A stretch of 64,000 nucleotides of DNA from Xylocopilactobacillus apis (GTDB taxonomy: Bacteria; Bacillota; Bacilli; Lactobacillales; Lactobacillaceae), in contig NZ_AP026801.1 in assembly GCF_033095965.1 (NCBI RefSeq), positions 1,960,001 to 2,024,000 on the forward strand, read 5' to 3'. Shown piece after piece: positions 52,379-60,554 of the stretch. The position numbers were made by a program, and so were the translations under genes. The first letter of the stretch is position 1; every line of letters begins with the position of its first letter. The notes below the pieces were generated by a model. The model did no database searches. It saw only the letters and a list, made by a program, of their open reading frames with translations, and was not told the DNA's origin.

Positions 52379-53804
52379 TTCCAACATATCCACTGCGGTT
52401 AATTAAAATTTGACCCTCGTCACTTGTAAGCCAAGATACAATTTTTTTCGTATTTGGGGTTTGATCACTGCGGGTAATGACATAAAAATCAGCGACAAAA
52501 GGATACTTCCCATCTTTAATATTATTGATAGTCGGTGCTGCTCCATTAACTTTTAGAAGTTTAACATCATGTTGTAATTTCATCTGAGTGGCATAAAATC
52601 TAAACGAATAACCAATGGCGTTATTACTATTGTCATATCCTGCCACATCATCAATAATTTCTCCCATTGTTCCCGGCGCTTGAAATCTCATTGGTGTTGC
52701 TAATGGCTGACCCTTCATCACTAAAGATTTCATTGTAGTTTGGCTCCCAGATCCTTCTGAACGCTGATAAGCTTGAATTGGAATAAAACTTCCACCCAAA
52801 CTAGCCCAATTAGTCGTTTTTCTTTGATAAATATTTTGAATTTGTTTAACAGTTAGATTATTAACTGGATTTTTGTGATTGACAAAAAAGATAAAAGCAT
52901 CACTGCAGATCTTGACTTTTTTTAGTTTCACTCCCGCCTTTTTAGCTTCTTGCTCTTGCGACTTAGAAGGCTGAGCCATAAAGATTAAATCGGCCTTTTT
53001 GTGAATTAAGCGGTCAAAAGCAACTGGCGTTGAATCTACTCTTACTAGCTGTTCAGCTTGTTTTTCCGTTACTCCTGAGTACAGCTCCTGTACCATTGCC
53101 GCATACGTTGGATAGAGGGCAGTAGCTCCGTTAATTTTGGGATAATTGCTGCTTATTTTTACTTTTGACGGTCGATCTAAAGAAACCAACTTGTCACTTC
53201 TTGTGAACGGTTGGTACTGCTTAATATTTAAATCAGTTAGGTTATCAGCTGAATCAGGCGAGAAGCCAAGGTATCGGGCGCCCCGTTCAAATTGAAGAAA
53301 GCTTGGAACTAAAATAACTAAGACGATCCCTACCAAGACGGCAGCGTTTTGTAAGGTGAATTTAAAAAACTTACGTGCTTTAATTCGATACACAAGTAAC
53401 CCAGCCAAACTTGACAAGAAGCTCGCTAGAAACATCCACGGAAGGGTATCTAACAATTTAAAACCCCAAACCAAAAATGCAGATAAATTATAAGGAAAAA
53501 TACTAGCAAAGTAATTACCTGGGATTGCCAAATAATTATATTTCTTGATCAAAAGAACAACCGCAAATACTCCTAGATAATAAATTACTGCTAGAAATTG
53601 TGCTATAATTTGAGCTTTCCAATCGACAGAATCATATCTTCTATTGTAACGATACCAGTAGTAAATGTTTACAAGAATTGCTGGAATCATAGCCCACCAC
53701 CAGATAAAACCTACAACTCCAAGCGAACCAACAATTAAAGGGGTCAAAATAAAACTACGAATTAAGAGTGTAATAAAATTGGGATTTTTGGTCTTATTGT
53801 TCAT
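52371..53804 (-). CDS. PstS-like substrate-binding domain fused to an N-terminal membrane domain
   Basis: 477 residues. About four to five transmembrane helices occupy residues 12-185 (LAVIYYLGVFAVVLLI; FLASFLSSLAGLLVYR; AAVLVGIVLVILVPSF). From about residue 205 a PstS-type periplasmic-binding fold follows: SSNYPKINGATALYPTYAAM, DLIFMAQPSKSQEQ, and IQAYQRSEGSGSQTTMKSL, the phosphate-binding Ser/Gly loop of the family. Ordinary PstS is a lipoprotein working with PstCAB; none of those is here. It may bind phosphate or another anion as a membrane-tethered sensor. Its 3' end overlaps the duplicated region. Confidence 0.75.
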   Translation of the reverse strand: MNNKTKNPNFITLLIRSFILTPLIVGSLGVVGFIWWWAMIPAILVNIYYWYRYNRRYDSVDWKAQIIAQFLAVIYYLGVFAVVLLIKKYNYLAIPGNYFASIFPYNLSAFLVWGFKLLDTLPWMFLASFLSSLAGLLVYRIKARKFFKFTLQNAAVLVGIVLVILVPSFLQFERGARYLGFSPDSADNLTDLNIKQYQPFTRSDKLVSLDRPSKVKISSNYPKINGATALYPTYAAMVQELYSGVTEKQAEQLVRVDSTPVAFDRLIHKKADLIFMAQPSKSQEQEAKKAGVKLKKVKICSDAFIFFVNHKNPVNNLTVKQIQNIYQRKTTNWASLGGSFIPIQAYQRSEGSGSQTTMKSLVMKGQPLATPMRFQAPGTMGEIIDDVAGYDNSNNAIGYSFRFYATQMKLQHDVKLLKVNGAAPTINNIKDGKYPFVADFYVITRSDQTPNTKKIVSWLTSDEGQILINRSGYVGNK

Positions 53805-53844
53805 TGGCTTTCCTCCATTAGTTTATTTATCATCTCATAATAAA

Positions 53845-53873
53845 TAAAACGTTTCCATTGTTTTATGGAAACG
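53845..53873 (-). terminator. Terminator of the surface hydrolase gene
   Basis: CGTTTCCAT pairs with ATGGAAACG (53850-53873), then a T-rich run on the minus strand. Confidence 0.82.
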
Positions 53874-53916
53874 CCAAATTTCTTTACCTTTTATTAAAAA
53901 TTAAGATCATCTTATT

Positions 53917-54858
53917 TTATTTCTTGCTGCTGCTTGAACTTTTAGATTTTGAACTGCTCTCGGTCTTACTTGAGCCTTCTTTTTTCTGGGGATGATGTTT
54001 TGGCGGTATATCGGTTTGATTTTGAATTCTTAAATTATTCAAAAGCGCATTGCTGCGGATAATCTGTACAACTTGCGGATTTTGAACCAAATCTGAGTGA
54101 TCTGACTTGCTGCCCGTAACAGTGATTTGAGTATAATTCTTGACTTGATCTTGATAAATATACTTTCCTGCTTCGACACTCTGCCAAGGAACGATTCCAT
54201 CATCAGTAAAATTAGTGCTTCCGGCAATTGAATACATCACTAAATTTTTCGGAATGGATTTACGATCATCGACCATATTGGCTAACATCTGGGTCTTTTT
54301 TTCGCTATCGGCTTCATTAAAGTTAAAAGGTGTTGCAATAGTGATTAACGTATTGATTCCCAGATCATCGCTACTAAAATATTTCTCTAAATAGAGAGTG
54401 TAAATCAGACCTCCATTAGAATGCCCGACCCCCGAAAAGTTATTGAAATAATAGTGTTTTCGCAAATACTTCATTGCAACATCGAACCACTTGGCCTGCT
54501 TTTTAATGTTGTCATAACCGTCAGAGTTATTTTTAAATCCAACAACAAAGAAAGGCTGAAGATCTCTAGGCATCAGTTTCCCCGTGACCGTCAAAGTATT
54601 ATTTTTTTGAACTGTGATTTTAATAACGCTATGTTTTGTTGTACTGCTGTTAAGTTCACTAAAAAGATTATCAAAACGGTCGACTGTTGCATCACTTCCC
54701 GGAATAAAAATTACTGGTGAAAGCCGAGAATTATGGACATCTCGTGCCGATTTAACGTTATCGCGCATCCAGTTATAGCTTGGAATTGTAAGGCCAAGAA
54801 AGACGATCAAGACAGTTAAAAAAATGCCCGCATATTTTAATAAACGTTTTATTTGCAT
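53917..54858 (-). CDS. Surface alpha/beta hydrolase (DUF915/COG4814 type)
   Basis: 313 residues. One N-terminal membrane segment (YAGIFLTVLIVFLGLTI) acts as signal anchor. The hydrolase fold follows: VIFIPGSDATVDRF, the nucleophile elbow GVGHSNGGLIYTLYL (Ser), a DDGIVPWQSVEAGKY acid region and SKSDHSDLVQNPQV with the likely catalytic His. The tail is Lys/Ser-rich and disordered. This fits the DUF915 cell-surface hydrolases common in lactobacilli; the substrate is unknown. Its ATG lies within the last codons of the PTS gene (10-base overlap). Confidence 0.86.
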   Translation of the reverse strand: MQIKRLLKYAGIFLTVLIVFLGLTIPSYNWMRDNVKSARDVHNSRLSPVIFIPGSDATVDRFDNLFSELNSSTTKHSVIKITVQKNNTLTVTGKLMPRDLQPFFVVGFKNNSDGYDNIKKQAKWFDVAMKYLRKHYYFNNFSGVGHSNGGLIYTLYLEKYFSSDDLGINTLITIATPFNFNEADSEKKTQMLANMVDDRKSIPKNLVMYSIAGSTNFTDDGIVPWQSVEAGKYIYQDQVKNYTQITVTGSKSDHSDLVQNPQVVQIIRSNALLNNLRIQNQTDIPPKHHPQKKEGSSKTESSSKSKSSSSSKK

Positions 54859-56198
54859 TCTAGACCTAATTCCTCTTCTTCACTGTATGATAAATAGTAA
54901 CGATCTAATATTTTTAAAAATGGATAATAAATTGCAACAGAAGCTGCGATACACAAAATACTAACAAAAAGTGCAACCCAATTGCCGTTGGTTCCTAAAA
55001 ATCCTAAAAGAAAACTCGGAGTCGTTGCGGGTGTTCCGTATACCGCTGGCGGCATCCATTTAAAATTAATAAAAATCCACGCAATTGCCATACTAATTAA
55101 AGGCGAGATTATATATGGAATAAAAAGAATTGGATTGAAAAAAATTGGAACTCCTACCATCATCGGAGAACTGATCGAACCGAGACTGCTGGGAATTAGA
55201 CTGCCTAATGCAACTTGGCGCAAATTACGCCGTTTCGAGAAAAATAAAATTGCCACAATTAACCCTAAAGTTAAACCTGTCCCTCCAAAATTACCATAAG
55301 TTTCATACATCGTATGCATCGTAACCGGGTTCGGAACTTTAAATAAATCTTTATGGGCTAGCGCGTAATCTAAATTGGCAGTACTTGCCTGACTATTTAT
55401 TCCCATCGTAATTGAGCTTAAAGATCCAGATAAACCAATAAATGAGAATATTCCATTAACGAGGGAAATAAAATAAATAAATATCATCGTATGCTTGAAT
55501 TTGGATACTGGAATGCCAAGCAAGTTACTAAGGAAATTAGTCAAGTTCTTTTGGGGTGAAATATTTAAAGCAAAACTTACTAATGCCATCACAATTAAAA
55601 TAATTGTCACGGGCAAAATAGCTTTTACTCCCCGTTCAACAAAACCATTCTCGTGCTGATAATTTTTCCAAATATGCTTTCTAACCCAAACTAATCCGTG
55701 ATACCAATAAGCTACAATAATTCCAGTTAAAATCCCGATAAAAACATATCTAAAATCAAAGTTATTAAAATACAAAAGACTTCGATTATCTCCCATTGGA
55801 TTTTCTAACATCCCGTAATTAAAATTAAGCAGAAAAGTTACCAAAAGGCCGCAGATGCCAACTACATCCTCGTCATCCTTAAAGCGTTTGGCTAAATATT
55901 TAGCGGCGAATAGACTAGCAACCAATGCTGTCATACTGACGGTTATCAGTTCAAGCCCATTAAGAATTATGCCTACTTGCCGATACATCGGAAACCACTG
56001 ATCAATGTGATAAATATTAGAAAAGAATCCATCATGAGTGAAAACTGCTTGATGGATATATTTCATAAACGCACCTAATAAAATGAAAGGAAAAAGTGTT
56101 GAAAAAGTCTGAATGATCGCCTGATACGGCCTAAATGTACAAATTTTATGATTTAATTGAATTGTCCAGTCTGAAATTTTATTAAATTGCTTCAACAA
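54849..56198 (-). CDS. PTS IIC permease, cellobiose/lactose family
   Basis: 449-residue membrane component of a phosphotransferase sugar uptake system of the CelB/LacE IIC class. It starts with NKISDWTIQLNHKICTFRPYQAI and has about ten hydrophobic helices. Family-typical stretches are NPMGDNRSLLYFNN, PNPVTMHTMYETYGNFGGTG, and MMVGVPIFFNPILFIPYI. No IIA or IIB gene is adjacent, so it must use components encoded elsewhere. It is coupled to the surface hydrolase gene by overlap, an unusual pairing. Confidence 0.9.
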   Translation of the reverse strand: MLKQFNKISDWTIQLNHKICTFRPYQAIIQTFSTLFPFILLGAFMKYIHQAVFTHDGFFSNIYHIDQWFPMYRQVGIILNGLELITVSMTALVASLFAAKYLAKRFKDDEDVVGICGLLVTFLLNFNYGMLENPMGDNRSLLYFNNFDFRYVFIGILTGIIVAYWYHGLVWVRKHIWKNYQHENGFVERGVKAILPVTIILIVMALVSFALNISPQKNLTNFLSNLLGIPVSKFKHTMIFIYFISLVNGIFSFIGLSGSLSSITMGINSQASTANLDYALAHKDLFKVPNPVTMHTMYETYGNFGGTGLTLGLIVAILFFSKRRNLRQVALGSLIPSSLGSISSPMMVGVPIFFNPILFIPYIISPLISMAIAWIFINFKWMPPAVYGTPATTPSFLLGFLGTNGNWVALFVSILCIAASVAIYYPFLKILDRYYLSYSEEEELGLECK

Positions 56199-56261
56199 TA
56201 TCTTTCCTCCATCGTAGTGATATCATACACTACTTTTGGTTAAGGATATATGTTATAAATA

Positions 56262-56293
56262 TGAAAAAATCTGTCTGAAATTTCAAACAGATT
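56262..56293 (-). terminator. Intrinsic terminator of pyrFE
   Basis: Near-perfect palindrome AATCTGTTTGAAA/TTTCAGACAGATT with a T run on the minus strand. Confidence 0.87.
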
Positions 56294-56310
56294 AAATATT
56301 TTTCATTTTA

Positions 56311-56937
56311 TTAACGCCAGCCCCATGGATCTTTGCGCCAAGTAAGGAGATCTTCTTTTTCATCTGATGTCAAAATATTTGACCTCTCAGCCTGTTCAAT
56401 TAAAGCTGAATAATTAGTTAAAGTTACTAGCGGTAAACCAGCCTTTTTAAAATTGTCACTGCCAGCTGGCAGCTCATAAGTAAAAATGGCTGCAACGCCT
56501 AATACTTCAAATCCTTCTTTTTGTAATGCCTCTGCCGCTTTTAAAACGCTGCCGCCGGTAGAAATCAAATCATCGATTAGAACAACTTTTGCATTTTTAT
56601 CGAGGTAACCTTCTACTTGTTTTCCTTTACCATGATCTTTAGGCTGTGATCTAACGTAACAAAGCGGCAGCCCTAATCGATCGGCCACACTAGCAGCATG
56701 GGGAATCCCGGCTGTTACAACGCCGCCAATTGCACTGACTGTTGGATACTTTTGCATAATTAAACGTGCAAGGCCGCTTGTAATGTGGAGACGAATTTCA
56801 GGATAGCCAATGGTCAGGCGATTATCTGTATAAATTGGTGCTTTAATCCCGCTCACCCACTGAAATGGTTCATCAGGCGATAGGGTTACGGCTTTAATGT
56901 CCAAAAGATCTTTTGCAATTTGTTGTTCAATTTCCAT
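56311..56937 (-). CDS. pyrE: Orotate phosphoribosyltransferase
   Basis: Converts orotate and PRPP to OMP. 208 residues. The PRPP-binding motif is VVLIDDLISTGGSVLKAAEAL; GGVVTAGIPHAASVA and RSQPKDHGKGKQVEG form the family loop with catalytic lysines. It starts inside the 3' end of pyrF (11-base overlap) and is the last gene of the unit. Confidence 0.98.
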   Translation of the reverse strand: MEIEQQIAKDLLDIKAVTLSPDEPFQWVSGIKAPIYTDNRLTIGYPEIRLHITSGLARLIMQKYPTVSAIGGVVTAGIPHAASVADRLGLPLCYVRSQPKDHGKGKQVEGYLDKNAKVVLIDDLISTGGSVLKAAEALQKEGFEVLGVAAIFTYELPAGSDNFKKAGLPLVTLTNYSALIEQAERSNILTSDEKEDLLTWRKDPWGWR

Positions 56938-57664
56938 TATTGTCTGAGTCTCCTTTAAATTCTAATTTTACTTGTTTGTACGCTCTAAGCGGATCACTAG
57001 CTTGAGTAATCGAACGCCCAACTACAATCCCATTACTTCCTAATTCTGCAGCTTTTGCAGGAGTTACCACTCGTGCCTGATCATCTTTAGCATCACTTTC
57101 GAGTCGAATCCCCGGATTAATCGTTAAAAATTCTCTTGAAGTGCGCTCGTGGATCGATTTTGCTTCCAGCGCAGAACTAATGACCCCATCTGCCCCATTG
57201 TTAGCTGCTAACTGGGCTAAGTGGTCCACCGACTGAACCATCGTGTACTGATCATTTTGTAATGTTTCATGCATCGCAACTTCAGTCATCGAGGTCAGCT
57301 GAGTAATTGCCAGAAGTTTAGGAGTTACAATGCCTGCTTCACTAGCTCCTGATAATAAGCCATCTTTAGCAGCTTGAATCATCTGAGCTCCACCAAGACC
57401 CGTAACTGTTGTCATTTCAACTCCTAAGCGGCCAATCTGTTTCATCGCTTGATTTACCGTGTGCGGAATATCATAAAGTTTTAAATCAAGAAAAACATGC
57501 AGCCCCCGTTTTCTTAAATTAGTTATAAGCGCTGGACCTTCGCCATAAAATAACTCCATCCCAACTTTGACCCACAAATCTCTCTCTTTAGAAAAAGGCT
57601 CTAAAAATTCATAAACCTTCTCTGCACTAACAAAATCTAGTGCGATAATTACTGGCTTTTTCAT
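56927..57664 (-). CDS. pyrF: Orotidine-5'-phosphate decarboxylase
   Basis: Decarboxylates OMP to UMP, the last step of the pathway. About 245 residues from ATG 57664 (GGAGG upstream). The start MKKPVIIALDFVSAEKV carries the first Asp; the catalytic DLKLYDIPHTV (D-x-K-x-x-D) is near residue 60. The pair pyrF-pyrE stands alone: no carA/B, pyrB, pyrC or pyrD lies in the window. An in-frame upstream GTG-like codon lies in the leader terminator and was rejected. Confidence 0.98.
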   Translation of the reverse strand: MKKPVIIALDFVSAEKVYEFLEPFSKERDLWVKVGMELFYGEGPALITNLRKRGLHVFLDLKLYDIPHTVNQAMKQIGRLGVEMTTVTGLGGAQMIQAAKDGLLSGASEAGIVTPKLLAITQLTSMTEVAMHETLQNDQYTMVQSVDHLAQLAANNGADGVISSALEAKSIHERTSREFLTINPGIRLESDAKDDQARVVTPAKAAELGSNGIVVGRSITQASDPLRAYKQVKLEFKGDSDNNGN

Positions 57665-57676
57665 TTTCCCTCCGCA

Positions 57677-57759
57677 CAAAAAAAGAACTATGACCGCCCG
57701 TGTCAAGTTCTTAACAAGTTAATAACACTTTTGACCACACGGGTTCTTCCAAAAGTGTT
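57677..57759 (-). promoter_or_regulatory. Transcription attenuator upstream of pyrFE (PyrR-type)
   Basis: Three mutually exclusive stems are visible on the minus strand. Stem 1 (AACACTTTTG/CAAAAGTGTT, 57759-57724) has a loop CCCGTGTGGT that fits the PyrR-binding core CCNGNGAGGY with one change. Stem 2 pairs CCCGTGT (57743 onward) with ACACGGG, the antiterminator. Stem 3 AAGAACT/AGTTCTT (57712-57683) with a T run is the terminator. Confidence 0.78.
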
Positions 57760-57814
57760 TTTATTTTTATCAAGGTTACGCTACTAATTAAGCTTGGTCA
57801 AGTAAAAAAAATAC

Positions 57815-57862
57815 TTGCGCCGTAATTTTTTTGTGGTAAAATTTTTCGCAGTGCAATCTGCG
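57815..57862 (+). promoter_or_regulatory. Promoter and hairpin upstream of the MFS gene
   Basis: TTGCGC about 16 bases before TAAAAT (near 57837-57842) is a possible promoter. CGCAG-N6-CTGCG (57847-57862) is a short GC-rich inverted repeat at the expected start point, which may be an operator or an RNA hairpin. Confidence 0.45.
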
Positions 57863-57901
57863 CAGGATGCCAATTAAACTTAAAATATTTGGAGGGTTGA
57901 T

Positions 57902-59128
57902 ATGGATCATCAACAAACTTCCCGCAACCAACGGCAGACAGTTCTGTCAACTAGTGCGGGCTTTGCTTTAGAAAATATGGATATCATGTTTTTGTCATTT
58001 GCTCTTACGCCTATCATCGCAACGCTCGGGATCAGTGGTGCTGCAGCAGGTCTTATCTCATCAATCACCAACCTAGGAATGTTGGTTGGCGGCGTTATTT
58101 TTGGTTTAATTGGAGATCGTATTGGAAGGGTCAAAACCTTTTCCCATACGATCTTTATTTTTGCCTTCGCGACCGCTGGAATGTATTTTGCAAAAAACAT
58201 TTGGGTAATTTATATTCTTCGTTTTATTGCAGGAATCGGTGCTGGCGGTGAGTATGGAGTCGGAATTGCTTTAATTGCTGAGAACTTTCCGCAAAATAAA
58301 GTGGGACGAATTACTAGTGTTGCTGCGATTGGCGGCCAAGTCGGTGCAATTTTTGCCGCAGTCATGGCTGCAATTATTATTCCTAGATTTGGCTGGAATG
58401 CTCTATTCTTAGTTGGATTGCTGCCAGTAGTTCTTGCCTTTATGGTTCGTCATAACTTACAGGAGAGTCCCGAGTTTCTAGCAAGTAAAGAATCGGACGA
58501 AGGTAAAGAAAAAATTAGTCTGAGCGAATTGTTTACCACCGGCAGACAAGCTTATCAAACTATTGCCCTCATGTTTATGGTAATCGTTCAGATTGCTGGA
58601 TATTTCGGCTTAATGAACTGGCTTCCTTCAATTATGCAAAAACAGCTGCATATTAATGTCTCTGGTTCTTCGATTTGGATGATTTCTACCATCATTGGAA
58701 TGTCAATCGGGATGATGGTTTTTGGAACTATTCTCGATCGGATTGGTCCAAGAATGGCATACAGCATTTTCTTAATCGGTTCTGCATTATCAGTATTTTT
58801 AATCACGCTGGCAAATAATGAAATCACCTTAATTTTAGCGGGTGCTGTTTTAGGATTTTTCTCAAACGGAATGTTTGGCGGCTACGGTGCAATCATTTCT
58901 CAACTATATCCTACTCATATTAGAGCGACTGCTAATAATTTAATCGTCAATGTTGGCCGCGCAATCGGCGGATTTTCTTCAGTAGTCATCGGATTTCTAA
59001 TGGACCACTCGAATCTGACGGTTACGATGGGATTTCTTTCAATCCTTTACATTGCTAGTCTTTGTGTGATGTTTTCAATTCCCGCTCTTAAAGGGTTAAG
59101 TCTTAAAGAAAAAGAACGCTTAGAGTAA
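57902..59128 (+). CDS. MFS transporter (AAHS/sugar-acid-like)
   Basis: 408 residues, 12 transmembrane helices. The start FALENMDIMFLSFALTPII carries the Asp typical of the AAHS group. The loop signature GLIGDRIGRVKTFSHT is between helices 2 and 3, its second copy GTILDRIGPRMAYS mid-protein, and AGIGAGGEYGVGIALIAENFP is the family motif of organic-anion and aromatic-acid carriers. The solute is unknown. GGAGG lies at the end of the leader before the ATG. The terminator hairpin overlaps its stop codon. Confidence 0.87.
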   Translation: MDHQQTSRNQRQTVLSTSAGFALENMDIMFLSFALTPIIATLGISGAAAGLISSITNLGMLVGGVIFGLIGDRIGRVKTFSHTIFIFAFATAGMYFAKNIWVIYILRFIAGIGAGGEYGVGIALIAENFPQNKVGRITSVAAIGGQVGAIFAAVMAAIIIPRFGWNALFLVGLLPVVLAFMVRHNLQESPEFLASKESDEGKEKISLSELFTTGRQAYQTIALMFMVIVQIAGYFGLMNWLPSIMQKQLHINVSGSSIWMISTIIGMSIGMMVFGTILDRIGPRMAYSIFLIGSALSVFLITLANNEITLILAGAVLGFFSNGMFGGYGAIISQLYPTHIRATANNLIVNVGRAIGGFSSVVIGFLMDHSNLTVTMGFLSILYIASLCVMFSIPALKGLSLKEKERLE

Positions 59129-59144
59129 AACGTTCTTTATTTTT
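59110..59144 (+). terminator. Terminator overlapping the MFS stop codon
   Basis: AAAGAACG (59111-59118) pairs with CGTTCTTT (59131-59138), the stop codon being in the loop, then TTTTT. Confidence 0.62.
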
Positions 59145-59481
59145 GATCTTGTAAATATTTAGCAATTGATAATGCCTTAGCACCGTATACTGTTGAAGGA
59201 CCACCACCCATCAGAATTGCAACGTTAACCACATCTGCTAATTCTTCAATTGTAGCGCCGTTTTCTAAACTGTTTTTTACATGTCCTCTGATACAGCCTT
59301 CACAGCGAACTGCCACGGCAATGCCTAATGCAACCATTTCTTTTGTTTTGGTATCTAATGCTCCTGGCTTCATCGTAGTATGGACTAATTCACCAAATTT
59401 CGCCATTTCTTCTGGTGATGCAGCTTGTAAAACTGCTGATTCTTCATCAGCCTGTTCATAATCTTTTGTATAATCTAACAT
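59137..59481 (-). CDS. Carboxymuconolactone decarboxylase family (AhpD-like) protein
   Basis: 114 residues, small all-alpha fold. The redox pair CEGC with the following HVKNSLENGATIEEL (C-x-x-C-x-x-x-H) is the AhpD-type active site; LMGGGPSTVYGAKAL closes the domain. These proteins act as peroxidase partners or oxidative-stress enzymes; the exact reaction is unknown. It reads towards the MFS gene and has no operon partner. Confidence 0.88.
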   Translation of the reverse strand: MLDYTKDYEQADEESAVLQAASPEEMAKFGELVHTTMKPGALDTKTKEMVALGIAVAVRCEGCIRGHVKNSLENGATIEELADVVNVAILMGGGPSTVYGAKALSIAKYLQDQK

Positions 59482-59531
59482 CTTACCTACCTCCTATGAT
59501 ACTTTAATTAAAACGCAAAAAGAAAAGGCTT

Positions 59532-60422
59532 TCAATCTTGTTTTAAAGATTTATAATTTTGTTTAATAAAATCTACAAAGGCTCTAACTATTGGTGTCAT
59601 TACAAAATTTTTCCGCCAAGCCAAAAGATGCTCAATTTCTTTTCGCGGAGTAATAGGAATAAAAGTTAGACCATCCACTGGCCGAGCAAGATAAGATCCG
59701 GCAGAACACATTACAAAGCCCCAGCCCAACTTTACAAGCGGCAAAGAATTGCTAACCAAATTCTGAGATCCTACAATATTTAATTCACGCTCAGGCTCCT
59801 GCAGCCAAGACATAATTTCATCTTTGACTATTGTTCGTCTTGGGACAATTAAAGGCAGATAACTTAGTTCGGTTAAATTAATTTCCTTTTTCTGAGTCAA
59901 CGGGTTTGAGCTAGGAACTACGATGCCCCAATAATCTTCAATTTCTAAATTAATAAATTCATACTTTGCAACTTCGACGGGTGCTAACAAAAATCCTAAA
60001 TCAAGGATTCCGCGATCAATTTTTTCTCTAATATCGTCACAATCTGCATCATATAATGCAAATTGCACATGCGGAGCTTTATCCCTAAAGGACATCATCG
60101 CTTTGCTTAAGAAACTGTCGATCTTTGACTCAACACAACCAATTGCAATTTCTCCCCGTAAATCATCTTCTGGCAGCACATCATGAGCTGCCTTTTTTGT
60201 TAAATCAACAATCTGCTTGGCTCTTTCTTGAAAAATTATACCTGCACTCGTCAAAATCATCATTCTATTTTGCCGATCAAAAAGCTGCACTTTCAATTCT
60301 TCTTCTAATTTTTGAATTTGCCGGCTTAGATTGGGCTGAGTTACATGTAACTCACGGGCTGCTTTTGAAACATTACCTAGTTGTGCCACCTTTAAAAAAT
60401 ATTCTAAAATCCTTGTCTCCAT
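59532..60422 (-). CDS. LysR-family transcriptional regulator
   Basis: 296 residues. The N-terminal winged helix-turn-helix is textbook (METRILEYFLKVAQLGNVSK; RELHVTQPNLSRQIQKLE). A co-inducer-binding domain of the LysR type covers about 90-290 (RGEIAIGCVESKID). It is divergent from an MFS gene over a 132-base gap that contains an LTTR-type dyad, so it most likely controls that transporter and itself. The inducer is unknown. Confidence 0.93.
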   Translation of the reverse strand: METRILEYFLKVAQLGNVSKAARELHVTQPNLSRQIQKLEEELKVQLFDRQNRMMILTSAGIIFQERAKQIVDLTKKAAHDVLPEDDLRGEIAIGCVESKIDSFLSKAMMSFRDKAPHVQFALYDADCDDIREKIDRGILDLGFLLAPVEVAKYEFINLEIEDYWGIVVPSSNPLTQKKEINLTELSYLPLIVPRRTIVKDEIMSWLQEPERELNIVGSQNLVSNSLPLVKLGWGFVMCSAGSYLARPVDGLTFIPITPRKEIEHLLAWRKNFVMTPIVRAFVDFIKQNYKSLKQD

Positions 60423-60459
60423 TAAAAATCCTTTCCTTCACAGCAACATATTATGCCAA

Positions 60460-60484
60460 ATAAGTATCGTTTTCAACTACTTAT
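60460..60484. promoter_or_regulatory. LysR-type operator between the regulator and the MFS gene
   Basis: ATAAGTA-N11-TACTTAT, perfect 7-bp arms, with outer ATGC/GCAT also symmetrical with slight offset. This is the spacing of an LTTR recognition dyad. Confidence 0.72.
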
Positions 60485-60554
60485 AAGCATTTAACATTGA
60501 AGAAATCGTTAGCTAAGATGTTAACAACAAAAACATAAGGAGTCTTAGATTATT

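Noticed and set aside
54982-55299. Plus-strand open frame opposite the PTS permease gene
   Set aside because: A 105-codon shadow frame of a clear membrane protein; its composition follows the antisense of hydrophobic codons.
57665-57706. N-terminal extension of pyrF
   Set aside because: It would start inside the attenuator terminator and lacks a Shine-Dalgarno.
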